DNA of 64,000 nt, from contig NZ_JBGSQX010000080.1 of assembly GCF_041737845.1 (NCBI RefSeq), forward strand, positions 62,001-126,000. Direction: 5' to 3'. Shown here piece by piece: positions 35,218-43,547 of the stretch; the first letter of the stretch is position 1; every line of letters starts with the position of its first letter. The stretch comes from Desulfococcus sp041737845. Lineage in GTDB: Bacteria; Desulfobacterota; Desulfobacteria; Desulfobacterales; Desulfococcaceae. The notes beneath the pieces are model-generated. The model was not told the DNA's origin. It ran no database searches and saw nothing but the letters and a program-made list of their open reading frames with translations. The position numbers were made by a program, and so were the translations under genes.

Positions 35218-37143
35218 CTAATTCATCTTTCTGCAATGCCCATCAAGCAAATTTTGACACAATGACCGCACATTTTTGTCTCCGCCGCCGGCTTTCACCC
35301 CTTTGCGTAGAAGGCCGCATCCCTCGACTTTCTCTCCAAGATAAATCAAGCTCTTGCTGTACCAGTAGATCATCTCGATATCCTGAGGCGACCGCTTCAT
35401 GGCCTCATGGCCGGCCTGCCTGGCGAGTGACCACTCATGGCGTTTTGCATGACAGATTTCTTTGAGCAAAAATAAGGATGCATATGGATAGTTCAGCAGC
35501 AACCGATCCACAAGAAGCAGTGTCCTTTCATAGTCTCGCTTCTCGAAAAACAATTCCGCCAGACATTTGAGAGCGTTCGCGTCGTTACGGGGATTGTAAT
35601 GCCCTTCGTCCAAAATTTTGATCATATTCTCATACACTTGTTCCGAAAGCACGGTATCCTTTTTCACCTGAACCAAAAAAGCGTGCCAGTTCTGCTGAAC
35701 AACAAAATCGTGGGGCAACGCCTCTGCCATGCCCTTAAGCATGCTGCCGCCTTCGGCAAACCTTCCGGCATTGGTCAGGGCCAAGGCGAGGCCCAACTGG
35801 TTTCTGTTTGAGTCGGGATGCTTTTTCAACTCAGCCCGATAGAGGGTAATCTCATCCTTGAAATCCATGTTCCGGATATAGGTTGAGCATCCCAGAATCA
35901 CGAAAAAGGCTGAAAGGATGATCCACCGGAGGGAGGGTCGTACGGCCTGCTGATGAATGACATCGGAGAGCATCAGCACCGCCCCGAATACGAGACCGAC
36001 GGAGGGAAGATACATCCGGTGTTCGAAGATGATTTCAAGCGGCACGACAGTGGATTCAATCAGATGGCCGGCAACATACCATGCGGTCATCCATGCGAAT
36101 ACGGGAAACCGGCTGCGACACAACCAGGCGGAGACCACCGCTCCAATCCACGCTGAAATCGATAAGAAGGTCGTCATGGGAGAAAAAAGACCCGAAGAAA
36201 CAGGATATTCATAAAAAATACTGAAACGGTCACTCACGGGGAATAGAAACAATGAGATGTAGTGCCACAACACTCTCGATTCAGTGAGGAGCCTTTCAGT
36301 CAGTGTAAAATCGCGCCTGGCGTAGCCTGACAGAACACGTTTTATCGGGTCAGGCCCCATGTAGAAAAAGACAAGCATGGCGGCCACAAGAATCGCCAGT
36401 GCACCCCAGTACCATTTTAATTGATAGAACAGACCCCGCCTGAACAAAAAGAAATCTTGAACGAGAATCAGCATTGGCACAATCGCTACATGCTCTTTGG
36501 AAAGCAGCCCCAGAATCCACGCGATAATACCCAATAGCCAGCACACAGATGCCTGCATGCGATCTTGCGCCTCCCAGCGTCTGCGGCCGGCCATCCAGGC
36601 GATCATGGCCAGAAGGGCAAACAGAAATGCCAGGCTGGTCATTCTCTGAACAAGATAGGTAACGGCATTGATCTGGATGGGGTGCAGCGCCCAGATAAAG
36701 GCCGCCCCCCATGCCAGTTGGTGACGTCTGCCGCCATATCGCGTTCTCAGCCAACCTGTATCGAGAATCTGGCAGAAAAATAGAAAAAGCAATAAAGCAG
36801 AGCATATGTGAATTCCGATATTGACCAGATGATATCCTAAGGGGTCATACCCCCCTAATAGGTAATTCAAGGCAAAGGTCAGGTAGGCGAGTTTACGGTT
36901 GTTGACAATGTGCGGACCCGACCAAGCTTGTTTGAGGGATTCCCAGGAAAGATCTTTTATTTCAATGGCGGAATTACCGACAATATTGCCGTAACCGTCG
37001 AGAAGGAAAGGGCTTTTGACGGTATTGCTGTAAACGGCGGATACGGCAATGATAAGGCCGAGCGCAAGGATGACATGAAAACATATGGGAATGGCTTTTA
37101 AATCATTAATCCGCTGAAAATGTATATTGTTTTCACTGGTCAT
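35218..37143 (-). CDS. TMTC-like membrane glycosyltransferase with C-terminal repeats
   Basis: A 641-residue protein. The first ~420 residues are membrane-embedded with about ten segments. Early there is LLDGYGNIVGNSAI, and at about residue 97 comes YDPLGYHLVNIGIHICSALLL, a motif typical of TMTC-type and related bacterial GT-C proteins, then WALHPIQINAVTYLVQR. The C-terminal ~200 residues are soluble helical repeats (TPR-like). Eukaryotic TMTCs are O-mannosyltransferases, and their bacterial relatives are thought to glycosylate secreted or surface proteins. It sits between the pilA gene and a second pilin gene on the same strand, so the pilins are its most likely substrates (inference). It has a 74-base gap upstream to the pilA terminator. 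Confidence 0.75.
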   Translation of the reverse strand: MTSENNIHFQRINDLKAIPICFHVILALGLIIAVSAVYSNTVKSPFLLDGYGNIVGNSAIEIKDLSWESLKQAWSGPHIVNNRKLAYLTFALNYLLGGYDPLGYHLVNIGIHICSALLLFLFFCQILDTGWLRTRYGGRRHQLAWGAAFIWALHPIQINAVTYLVQRMTSLAFLFALLAMIAWMAGRRRWEAQDRMQASVCWLLGIIAWILGLLSKEHVAIVPMLILVQDFFLFRRGLFYQLKWYWGALAILVAAMLVFFYMGPDPIKRVLSGYARRDFTLTERLLTESRVLWHYISLFLFPVSDRFSIFYEYPVSSGLFSPMTTFLSISAWIGAVVSAWLCRSRFPVFAWMTAWYVAGHLIESTVVPLEIIFEHRMYLPSVGLVFGAVLMLSDVIHQQAVRPSLRWIILSAFFVILGCSTYIRNMDFKDEITLYRAELKKHPDSNRNQLGLALALTNAGRFAEGGSMLKGMAEALPHDFVVQQNWHAFLVQVKKDTVLSEQVYENMIKILDEGHYNPRNDANALKCLAELFFEKRDYERTLLLVDRLLLNYPYASLFLLKEICHAKRHEWSLARQAGHEAMKRSPQDIEMIYWYSKSLIYLGEKVEGCGLLRKGVKAGGGDKNVRSLCQNLLDGHCRKMN

Positions 37144-37177
37144 AAGGCTTCAAAAGGTGCGGAAGAACCGGATAACG

Positions 37178-37216
37178 TAAAAATCCTCCCGCTCCTGATG
37201 GTCAAGGAGCGGGAGG
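37178..37216 (-). terminator. Rho-independent terminator after pilA
   Basis: Two perfect 12-base arms (37185-37196 and 37205-37216; CCTCCCGCTCCT on both strands) enclose an 8-base loop, followed on the minus strand by a T run. It lies about 40 bases past the pilA stop and would keep most pilA transcripts from running into the glycosyltransferase gene. Confidence 0.9.
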
Positions 37217-37258
37217 TTGCATATCGTTCAGGCGCTTAATTCGTCGTTAAGCTTAGGC

Positions 37259-37657
37259 TTAATTCTGGCAAGCATTTGTTGTATTGGTAAGCGTAAGGGT
37301 TTCCGTGATGGTCCACTGGTCATCGCCGTCGGCCGTCTTGATGCCGCCGTTTATCGAGTCTGCAGTCGCCGTGTACTGATTACCGTTGGGAAGAAGAGAA
37401 TAAGTATATCGTGCATTTCCTTTTGTCGCGAACCCGATGGCGCCGGTTGTGCTGGCATAGGCATCAAATTCTGAGAAATAGGCTTCCTGAGCTTTCGCAA
37501 TGGTGCCAAGGGACTGCTTCGCCTCGCTCTGTTTGGCTTTGCACTGGTAATTGAGGAAATTCGGGATGGCGATGGCGGCCAGGATACCGATGATGGCAAC
37601 AACGATCATCAACTCAATCAGCGTGAAACCTTCGTTCTTTCTCAATTTAGCGAGCAT
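37259..37657 (-). CDS. pilA: Type IV pilin PilA
   Basis: A 132-residue prepilin: leader MLAKLRKNEG, then FTLIELMIVVAIIGILAAIA, cleaved before Phe1. The mature protein has 122 residues; Cys29 and Cys120 probably form the C-terminal disulfide loop. Phe1, Phe24, Tyr27, Phe51 and Tyr57 occupy the same positions as aromatics of the Geobacter sulfurreducens pilin, while position 32 is Lys. It has a strong sigma-54 promoter (37799-37814), its own terminator and a PilR-like activator gene upstream, so it is the main pilin. Prepilin peptidase and motor ATPases lie outside the window. Confidence 0.93.
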   Translation of the reverse strand: MLAKLRKNEGFTLIELMIVVAIIGILAAIAIPNFLNYQCKAKQSEAKQSLGTIAKAQEAYFSEFDAYASTTGAIGFATKGNARYTYSLLPNGNQYTATADSINGGIKTADGDDQWTITETLTLTNTTNACQN

Positions 37658-37798
37658 GTTTTATCTCCTTTTTGATTTTTTGTTTTGTATTCCCGATTCA
37701 CTGAAAAATGATGTCACCCGTTTTTTGACTTCAACTCCCGCAGACCTTTTGCTCACACCCCCTTTTTTTTGTTTGGCGTTATTTTTTCTTAGCTATAT

Positions 37799-37814
37799 AG
37801 CAAAAGGAATGCCA
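37799..37814 (-). promoter_or_regulatory. Sigma-54 promoter of pilA
   Basis: On the minus strand TGGCATTCCTTTTGCT has the GG (-24) and GC (-12) at exact 10-base spacing. Transcription would start near 37788, giving a leader of about 130 bases. Confidence 0.8.
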
Positions 37815-37947
37815 CTTTGAAAAGAAGAAAATGAATATTGTTATAAGCTTTTATAAATTCAGCAGATATCGACGGAGGCGGGCTTAATAACTATAGGAAT
37901 TTGGCTTTGGATTATCTATCTGAAATTTCATTTTTTTGTTTTGGATG

Positions 37948-37960
37948 GACAAAATTTGTC
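37948..37960. promoter_or_regulatory. Candidate enhancer site for the PilR-like activator
   Basis: GACAAAATTTGTC is a perfect palindrome built from two TGTC half-sites, about 135 bases upstream of the -24 element of pilA. That is the usual distance for a sigma-54 enhancer, and TGTC-type sites are known for PilR of Pseudomonas. Binding is inferred. Confidence 0.4.
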
Positions 37961-38260
37961 GAAGGATTCGGATCATCAAGAATTTGACGCGCCCTGTCAG
38001 GATTCAAGCGGTTCTATAATGGCACACGGAGAAATCCCTGCCCGAACCCCCCGCCATATCCGGAAGGAAAACCACACCGTTCAGCGGCTGTCAGGTGATA
38101 AGAGTTGAATGCTCGGAAGGGCAAACAGCCCGGCGAAAAACAAAACCGCCTTCCAGGGCGGCGGCGGTCACACCAGTGAGCTTCAGCCCGCCGGCGCTTT
38201 CAGCCCGGAGATTCATTTCCGGGCTCAGTCGGGATTTCCAAAATGGCCTCGGGGGCGCCT

Positions 38261-38282
38261 CCTTCAGCCTTCGGTCTTCAGC
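38261..38282 (-). repeat. GCTGAAGG repeat copy after the PilR-like gene
   Basis: On the minus strand GCTGAAGACCGAAGGCTGAA starts directly after the TAG stop of the PilR-like gene and is followed by GG. It has the same position relative to a stop codon as the copy after gspF. Confidence 0.6.
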
Positions 38283-39680
38283 CTACTCCGTACTGATATT
38301 CAGCTTCTTCAGCCGATACCTAAGGGATCTCATATTGATCCCCAGCAATTCAGTGGCCTTCTGCTTGTTTCCGCCGCTGATATCGAGCGCTTCCGCGATG
38401 TATGATTTTTCCAGCTTGTTGAGTTCATCATCCAAGGATATCCCGTGGGAGACACTGGAAAGATCGATAAGCCCGCCCCTGTCGTTTTCGACCCCCTTCC
38501 GTTTGTGGATGGAAAGGGCCAGGCTGTCCGGAAGGAGGATATTGGTGTTGGTGAGCGCCACGCTCCGCTCGAAAAGGTTTTCCAGCTCTCTGATATTCCC
38601 GGGAAAATCATATTTTTGCAGGAGGTCTATGGCATAGGAGGAGACCTTGCTGATATCCTTGCCCATCTCCTTTGAATATTTCTCGAGAAAGTGCTGGGCC
38701 AGCAGTTTCAGGTCCTCCTTTCTTTCCCGAAGCGGCGGTACTCGGATTTCGATGACATTGAGCCGGTAAAACAGATCCTCCCGGAACCGCTTTGCAATAA
38801 CCTCTTCCTCCAGATTCCGGTTGGTAGCGGAGATGATCCGGACATCGACATGGACGTCTTCGTTCCCCCCGACGGGTCTGATCATTTTTGTCTGAACGGC
38901 CCGCAGCAATTTGACCTGGATCGGGATGCTGATCTCTCCGATCTCGTCCAGAAAGAGCGTGCCTCTGTGGGCGGTTTCGAAAAGCCCCTTTTTATCGCCG
39001 GTGGCGCCGGTGAAGGATCCTTTTTTGTGACCGAAGAGCTCGCTTTCCAGCAGGGTTTCAGGAATACCGCCGCAATTGACCGCCACGAAAGGCTGATCGG
39101 CGCGGCTGCTCTCCCGGTGAATCGCCCTCGCGATCAGCTCCTTTCCGGTTCCGCTCTCTCCCGTGACCATCACGTTGGTGACTGTCTGGGCGACCTGTCG
39201 GATCATTTCATAAATGCGGAGCATCTTGGGGCTGTTTCCCATGATGAGGCCGAAGTGGAGGTTTTTCCGCAGGTCATCTCCCACAACCTTCTTTTCCCGT
39301 TCAAGCGTCCGCATCTCGAGCGCTCTCGCGATGGCCTGCCGCAATTCAGTGTTGTCAAAGGGTTTGGGCAGATAGTCGTAGGCCCCGTCGTTCATGGCCT
39401 GGACCGCTGTTTCGGCCGAGGCATACGCGGATATCATGATGACCACCGTATGTGGATTCCTGGCCTTGGCGGCCCTCAGGACATCGATGCCCGTCATGTC
39501 GCCCAGGCGGATGTCGCAGAGCAGGAGATCGAAATCCCGTTTCTCGATCAATGCGATCGCCTCTTTTCCACTTCCGGCGGTGGATACCGCATACCCTTCT
39601 TTCTCCAACATGAAATCAAGAAGCTCGCGCATGCTGATCTCATCATCGACGACCAATATATGGGTTTCCTTTTCCGCCAT
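38283..39680 (-). CDS. pilR: PilR-like sigma-54 response regulator
   Basis: A 465-residue NtrC-family activator. The receiver domain has DDE at 12-14 and likely phospho-acceptor Asp56 (LLCDIRLGD). The AAA+ domain has Walker A GESGTGKE and the sigma-54 loop GSFTGA, the variant known from PilR. The C-terminal Fis-type helix-turn-helix reads NKQKATELLGINMRSLRYRLKKL. I start at 39680, where MAEKETHILVVDDE begins; the longer frame would overlap the upstream pyrC gene. The next gene downstream is pilA, with a sigma-54 promoter. The symbol is based on the GSFTGA variant plus that context. No PilS kinase gene is adjacent, so its partner must lie elsewhere. Confidence 0.83.
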   Translation of the reverse strand: MAEKETHILVVDDEISMRELLDFMLEKEGYAVSTAGSGKEAIALIEKRDFDLLLCDIRLGDMTGIDVLRAAKARNPHTVVIMISAYASAETAVQAMNDGAYDYLPKPFDNTELRQAIARALEMRTLEREKKVVGDDLRKNLHFGLIMGNSPKMLRIYEMIRQVAQTVTNVMVTGESGTGKELIARAIHRESSRADQPFVAVNCGGIPETLLESELFGHKKGSFTGATGDKKGLFETAHRGTLFLDEIGEISIPIQVKLLRAVQTKMIRPVGGNEDVHVDVRIISATNRNLEEEVIAKRFREDLFYRLNVIEIRVPPLRERKEDLKLLAQHFLEKYSKEMGKDISKVSSYAIDLLQKYDFPGNIRELENLFERSVALTNTNILLPDSLALSIHKRKGVENDRGGLIDLSSVSHGISLDDELNKLEKSYIAEALDISGGNKQKATELLGINMRSLRYRLKKLNISTE

Positions 39681-39687
39681 TCGCTTG

Positions 39688-41010
39688 TCACTCCGAAAGG
39701 GTTGGCACTTCAAAAACAATGTCCCCCGCGACCATGGTCATCACGGCCCGGCCTGTCACCATCCACTGATCAAAAGGCGTGTTGCGCCCTTTGGATTTGA
39801 ATGCGGCGGCATCGATCCGGTGCGCCGCACGGGGATCGATAAGGGTGATATCGGCGGGATTGCCTGCCGTCAGACGATTGTCAATGCCCAGGATCCGAGC
39901 GGGGTTGACGGCCATTTTTTCAATGAGCTGGGTCATGGAAAGGCATTGATCCCTGACCAGGCCGAGGCTGACGGCCAGGGAGGTTTCCAGACCCACGATG
40001 CCGTTCGGCGCATCCGCGAAATTCCTTGCTTTCTCCGCGGGCGTGTGGGGGGCATGATCCGTGGCGATGACATCGAGGGTGCCGTCGGACAGCCCCCGGC
40101 GAATCGCTTCCCGATCAAGATCGGTCCGTAACGGCGGATTCATTTTGGCATTCGTTCCGTATTTTAGAACATCCCTGTCGGTGAGGGTAAAATAGTGGGG
40201 CGCGGTCTCGGCGGTCACCGGGACCCCGCGGTCCTTGGCGTCCCGGATGGCCCGCACCGAACCGGCAGTGCTCACGTGGGCGATGTGAAGCCTTGCGCCG
40301 GTAAGCTCGGAAAGGGCGATATCCCGCATGACGCCGATGGTTTCGGCTGCACCGGGAATGCCCCTTACCCCCATTTGACGCGACACGTCCCCTTCGTTCA
40401 TGGTGCCTCCGGCGGCCAGGTCAAGGTCTTCCGAATGGGAAATAACCAGAAGATTCAATTCCTTGGCACGCTCCATGGCCTGCCGCATCCGCAGGCTGTT
40501 CATCACCGGCATGCCGTCATCTGAAACCGCGACGGCGCCGGCCGACCGAAGCTCCTCGTAATCGCAGAGAAACTCCCCTTTCAGTCCTTTGGTGATGGCG
40601 CCGACCGGGTACACTCTCGTGCCGCCGTTGGCGCGGCTCTTCTTCACGACGAACGAGACAGTCTCCCTGCTGTCCGCCGCCGGATGGGTGTTGGGCATGG
40701 TGCAGACCGAGGTAAATCCGCCCCTGGCCGCCGCAGCCATGCCGGTCTCAAGGGTCTCTTTTTCCTCCTGGCCGGGTTCCCGGAAATGGACATGCATGTC
40801 GATCAGCCCGGGGACGACGATCCGCCCCGAAGCGTTTATCGTACGATCGGGGGCATGGTCAGGGGTGCTCCCGGATGTCTTGTGCGGCGGTGTCCGCTCA
40901 CTAGTTTCCGGAAAGATGCCGATGATCTTTCCGCGGTCGACGAGGATATCGAATCTGCCGTCCAGAAGACCCGGGTCGATTACCCATCCGCCGTGGATCC
41001 ATATTTTCAT
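39688..41010 (-). CDS. pyrC: Dihydroorotase
   Basis: A 440-residue class I dihydroorotase that cyclises carbamoyl-aspartate in pyrimidine synthesis. HVHFREPGQEEKE holds the first metal-binding histidines, TMPNTHPAAD the substrate region and TDHAPHTPAEKA the catalytic Asp. The ATG at 41010 (MKIWIHGGWVIDPG) follows AAGGGA by about 7 bases; upstream in-frame ATGs are less well placed. The usual pyrB neighbour is missing. It ends just 7 bases before the PilR-like gene start. Confidence 0.94.
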   Translation of the reverse strand: MKIWIHGGWVIDPGLLDGRFDILVDRGKIIGIFPETSERTPPHKTSGSTPDHAPDRTINASGRIVVPGLIDMHVHFREPGQEEKETLETGMAAAARGGFTSVCTMPNTHPAADSRETVSFVVKKSRANGGTRVYPVGAITKGLKGEFLCDYEELRSAGAVAVSDDGMPVMNSLRMRQAMERAKELNLLVISHSEDLDLAAGGTMNEGDVSRQMGVRGIPGAAETIGVMRDIALSELTGARLHIAHVSTAGSVRAIRDAKDRGVPVTAETAPHYFTLTDRDVLKYGTNAKMNPPLRTDLDREAIRRGLSDGTLDVIATDHAPHTPAEKARNFADAPNGIVGLETSLAVSLGLVRDQCLSMTQLIEKMAVNPARILGIDNRLTAGNPADITLIDPRAAHRIDAAAFKSKGRNTPFDQWMVTGRAVMTMVAGDIVFEVPTLSE

Positions 41011-41052
41011 GGGCATTCCCTTCAATCGGCCTTTTTACGGAACCGCTAAAAG

Positions 41053-41682
41053 TTATTTCAGGAAGTCGCCGATCCTGGACCACCTGACCCCAAAATTCTC
41101 TTTATCCCAGGACCAATAAATAATGAACGCCTTGCCTTTGACGGCTTTCAAATCGACGAACCCCCAGAACCTGGAGTCATAGCTGTGGTCCCGGTTATCC
41201 CCCATGACAAAAAGAGAATTTGGCAGAACGGTTATCGGCCCGAAATTGTCTCTCGGCTGCACCCCTTTGGGAATTGCCACGGGGTCGGTAAAAATGGCCT
41301 GTTTGTAATCGACGGGCGCGCCGTTGACAAATAAGTGCTTGTTCCGGATTTCAATGGTATCGCCTTCTACACCGACCACCCGCTTGATAAAATCCTTGTC
41401 CGGGTCCTCCGGGAATTTGAATACGACAATATCCCCGCGCTCGGGGTTGCTGACAGGGACAAGGGTCATGTCGGTGAACGGCACCTTGATTCCGTATATA
41501 AACTTGTTCACCAGGATGTGGTCGCCGATTTTCAGGGTCTCTTTCATGGAGCCCGACGGGATTTTAAATGCCTGAACAACAAAGGTGCGAATAAACAGCG
41601 CCAGCACGATGGCGATGAGGATCGCCTCGACATTCTCCCTCAGGCTGCTTTTCGGGGTGATCTTTTCATTTTCGGTAGCCAT
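41053..41682 (-). CDS. lepB: Signal peptidase I
   Basis: A 209-residue membrane serine protease that removes Sec signal peptides. A membrane segment (AILIAIVLALFIRTFVVQAF) precedes the catalytic serine in IPSGSMKETL. The lysine lies in FIKRVVGVEGDTIEI, and the box E motif is VMGDNRDHSYDSRFWGFVD. Neither the ATG at 41682 nor an in-frame TTG at 41703 has a good ribosome site; I took the ATG. It lies 42 bases upstream of pyrC on the same strand. Confidence 0.94.
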   Translation of the reverse strand: MATENEKITPKSSLRENVEAILIAIVLALFIRTFVVQAFKIPSGSMKETLKIGDHILVNKFIYGIKVPFTDMTLVPVSNPERGDIVVFKFPEDPDKDFIKRVVGVEGDTIEIRNKHLFVNGAPVDYKQAIFTDPVAIPKGVQPRDNFGPITVLPNSLFVMGDNRDHSYDSRFWGFVDLKAVKGKAFIIYWSWDKENFGVRWSRIGDFLK

Positions 41683-41906
41683 TGGCGTGATCTTGGAATT
41701 CAATTGAATTCACAATCCTTTCTGATCTGGTGGGAACTCGTCTATCGCTGCGGCGAACTATCCTCACGCACTTCCATGTCAAGATGCCGGCCGGCGTCAG
41801 ACATCCGCCGCGTAATTCGGGCACCCTGATGCCGGAAATCCATCCCGGGAAGCATGCGTCATGGACGCTTCAGTAGGCGATATCCTTTTAATACATTTAT
41901 TTTTAT

Positions 41907-43088
41907 CTATAATTCCAACAGGTTTTTGTCAAGATATTGTTCGGTATGGAGTCGGATGATCTCCAGGAGCAATTCCGTCATCCCCACCATATCCTCAAGG
42001 GCCACCGACTCGCGCACGGTATGCATGTCTTTCATCCCCGTGCCCAGCACACCGGTAACAATCCCCCTGTCGAAAAATATATTGGCATCGGCCCCGCCTC
42101 CGGTCATCTGGGGTTCCAGGACCCTTCCCAGGTTTGCTGCGGCCTTCCGCGCGGTTGCGACAACCGGATGGTCCGGAGCGATGGCGGTTGCCGGGAAGTC
42201 GTGGTGGATATCAAACTCCACTCTCGGCAAGGGATCATCGTCGGCGGTTTTTGCCGCGCGGACGGCATCCTCGAAGGTTTTGACGATCTTTTCCGTCATC
42301 TGTTCCAGTTTATCGGTGTCGTGGCTTCTCACCTCGCCCCGAAGCGTAACCCGGTCCGGCACGATATTGGTGGCGGTTCCCCCCTCTATCGTGCCGATAT
42401 TACATGTCGTTTCTTCGTCGATCCGCCCCAGGTCCAATCGCGCGATCGCCTTGCTCGCCAGAAGAATAGCGTTGATGCCCTTCTCGGGCGCCGCGCCGGC
42501 ATGGGCATCCTTGCCGTGAACCCTGATTTCAAAACGATTGGCAGCGGGGGCCCGGGTAACGATACCTTCAATGCTGGAGGCATCCAGCGCATATCCGTGC
42601 TTTGCGGTAATGCATTCGAAATTCAGATGTTTTGCCCCCATCAGCCCGATTTCCTCGCATACGGTGAGAACCACCTCGAGAGGACCGTGCGGCAAGCCTC
42701 CCTCCTGGATGATCCGTATCGTTTCGATAATGATGGCAATAGCGCTTTTGTCATCCGCCCCCAGGATGGTCCTGCCGTCGCTTCTGAAAACACCGTCTTC
42801 AAAAATGGGCACCACCCCCCGGCCAGGCTCAACCGTATCCATGTGGGCATTCAGCATCAGCGTCGGAACGTCGGCGTGCCCATCAAAACGCGCAATGAGG
42901 TTTCCCGCGTTTCCTCCCACGGCCGATGCTGCACCGTCAACCCGGATATCCGCCCCCATGGATGCCAGAAGCGTCTGAAGGTGCTTCGATATTTCAGATT
43001 CTTCCCTTGACACACTGTCGATGCCCACGAGAAACATGAACATATCCGCCAATCTTTTCCGGTTGACCACGGATCGACTCCTTTTCAT
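41907..43088 (-). CDS. M20-family (PepT-like) metallopeptidase
   Basis: A 393-residue cytoplasmic zinc peptidase. NAHMDTVEPG holds a metal histidine and catalytic Asp, TILGADDKSA the bridging Asp, and CEEIGLMGAKH the catalytic and metal-binding acids. HGKDAHAGAAPEKGINA marks the dimerisation domain. It resembles PepT-type tripeptidases, but many such proteins have unknown substrates, so I give no symbol. It stands alone between lepB and tRNA-Sec. The first ~10 residues (MKRSRSVVNRKR) are basic. Confidence 0.87.
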   Translation of the reverse strand: MKRSRSVVNRKRLADMFMFLVGIDSVSREESEISKHLQTLLASMGADIRVDGAASAVGGNAGNLIARFDGHADVPTLMLNAHMDTVEPGRGVVPIFEDGVFRSDGRTILGADDKSAIAIIIETIRIIQEGGLPHGPLEVVLTVCEEIGLMGAKHLNFECITAKHGYALDASSIEGIVTRAPAANRFEIRVHGKDAHAGAAPEKGINAILLASKAIARLDLGRIDEETTCNIGTIEGGTATNIVPDRVTLRGEVRSHDTDKLEQMTEKIVKTFEDAVRAAKTADDDPLPRVEFDIHHDFPATAIAPDHPVVATARKAAANLGRVLEPQMTGGGADANIFFDRGIVTGVLGTGMKDMHTVRESVALEDMVGMTELLLEIIRLHTEQYLDKNLLEL

Positions 43089-43095
43089 AAATCTA

Positions 43096-43123
43096 TTGAC
43101 AAAAGATAATTTCGGGCTAAGAT
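43096..43123 (+). promoter_or_regulatory. Sigma-70 promoter for tRNA-Sec
   Basis: TTGACA at 43096-43101 and TAAGAT at 43118-43123 are 16 bases apart. Transcription would begin near 43130, about 30 bases before the tRNA. Confidence 0.6.
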
Positions 43124-43158
43124 ATCCGCGCTTCGATCATTTCTGATGGTTTTAAATT

Positions 43159-43256
43159 GGGAGTGCACAGCTCACTGGTGGGGCTCCCGGACTTCAAATC
43201 CGGTGTGGGGCGCTAAAACCGTCCCGGGTGGGTTCGATTCCCATGCACTTCCGCCA
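43159..43256 (+). tRNA. selC: tRNA-Sec (anticodon TCA)
   Basis: A 98-base selenocysteine tRNA. The acceptor stem pairs GGGAGTGCA with TGCACTTCC, and the anticodon arm CCGGACTTCAAATCCGG exposes TCA, which reads UGA. The extra-long variable arm (about GTGGGGCGCTAAAACCGTCCC) and the T arm GGGTTCGATTCCC match bacterial SelC, and CCA is encoded. Its presence shows that the organism makes selenoproteins. selA, selB and selD are not in the window. Confidence 0.95.
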
Positions 43257-43340
43257 TCTGAATTGAAAAAAATATATTCATCAGATACATCCAGTCATGA
43301 AAATCACCGCCGTAAAAGCCATGACAGAACGAGCGTCGCG

Positions 43341-43547
43341 TCACCCTCTCGTCTTCATGATCACCCAGTAGATCAGCGGCATCAGCAAGGCGAGTACGAT
43401 GATCACCCCCGGTATCGTCAGATAGGGTTTATAGCGCGGTTCATGATTCGCCCGCGACTTGCGGACCTCCGCCATAAACCAGTTGCCCAGCATGACGGCC
43501 GCCGCCAGGACGGCAACGAACCTGAGAATTTCAAACACTTTTTCCAT
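43341..43547 (-). CDS. Small two-segment membrane protein
   Basis: A 68-residue protein with two likely membrane segments (FEILRFVAVLAAAVMLGNWF and TIPGVIIVLALLMPLIYWVI) joined by a basic, hydrophilic loop. I do not recognise the family. It sits alone downstream of tRNA-Sec on the opposite strand. The hydrophobic layout and absence of other coding signal make it a likely real gene; its ribosome site is weak. Confidence 0.6.
   Translation of the reverse strand: MEKVFEILRFVAVLAAAVMLGNWFMAEVRKSRANHEPRYKPYLTIPGVIIVLALLMPLIYWVIMKTRG

Larger units (their letters stand above)
37658..38282. other. pilA control region
   Basis: These 625 bases between the PilR-like gene and pilA hold no gene. They contain the sigma-54 promoter at 37799-37814, a perfect 13-base palindrome (GACAAAATTTGTC) at 37948-37960 that may be an activator site, and a repeat copy at 38261-38282. 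The rest has no structure I can name. Confidence 0.6.

Noticed and set aside
41683..41703. TTG start for signal peptidase I at 41703
   Set aside because: The spacing to the nearest purine-rich stretch is about 12 bases. The ATG at 41682 gives an ordinary protein, though the choice stays uncertain.
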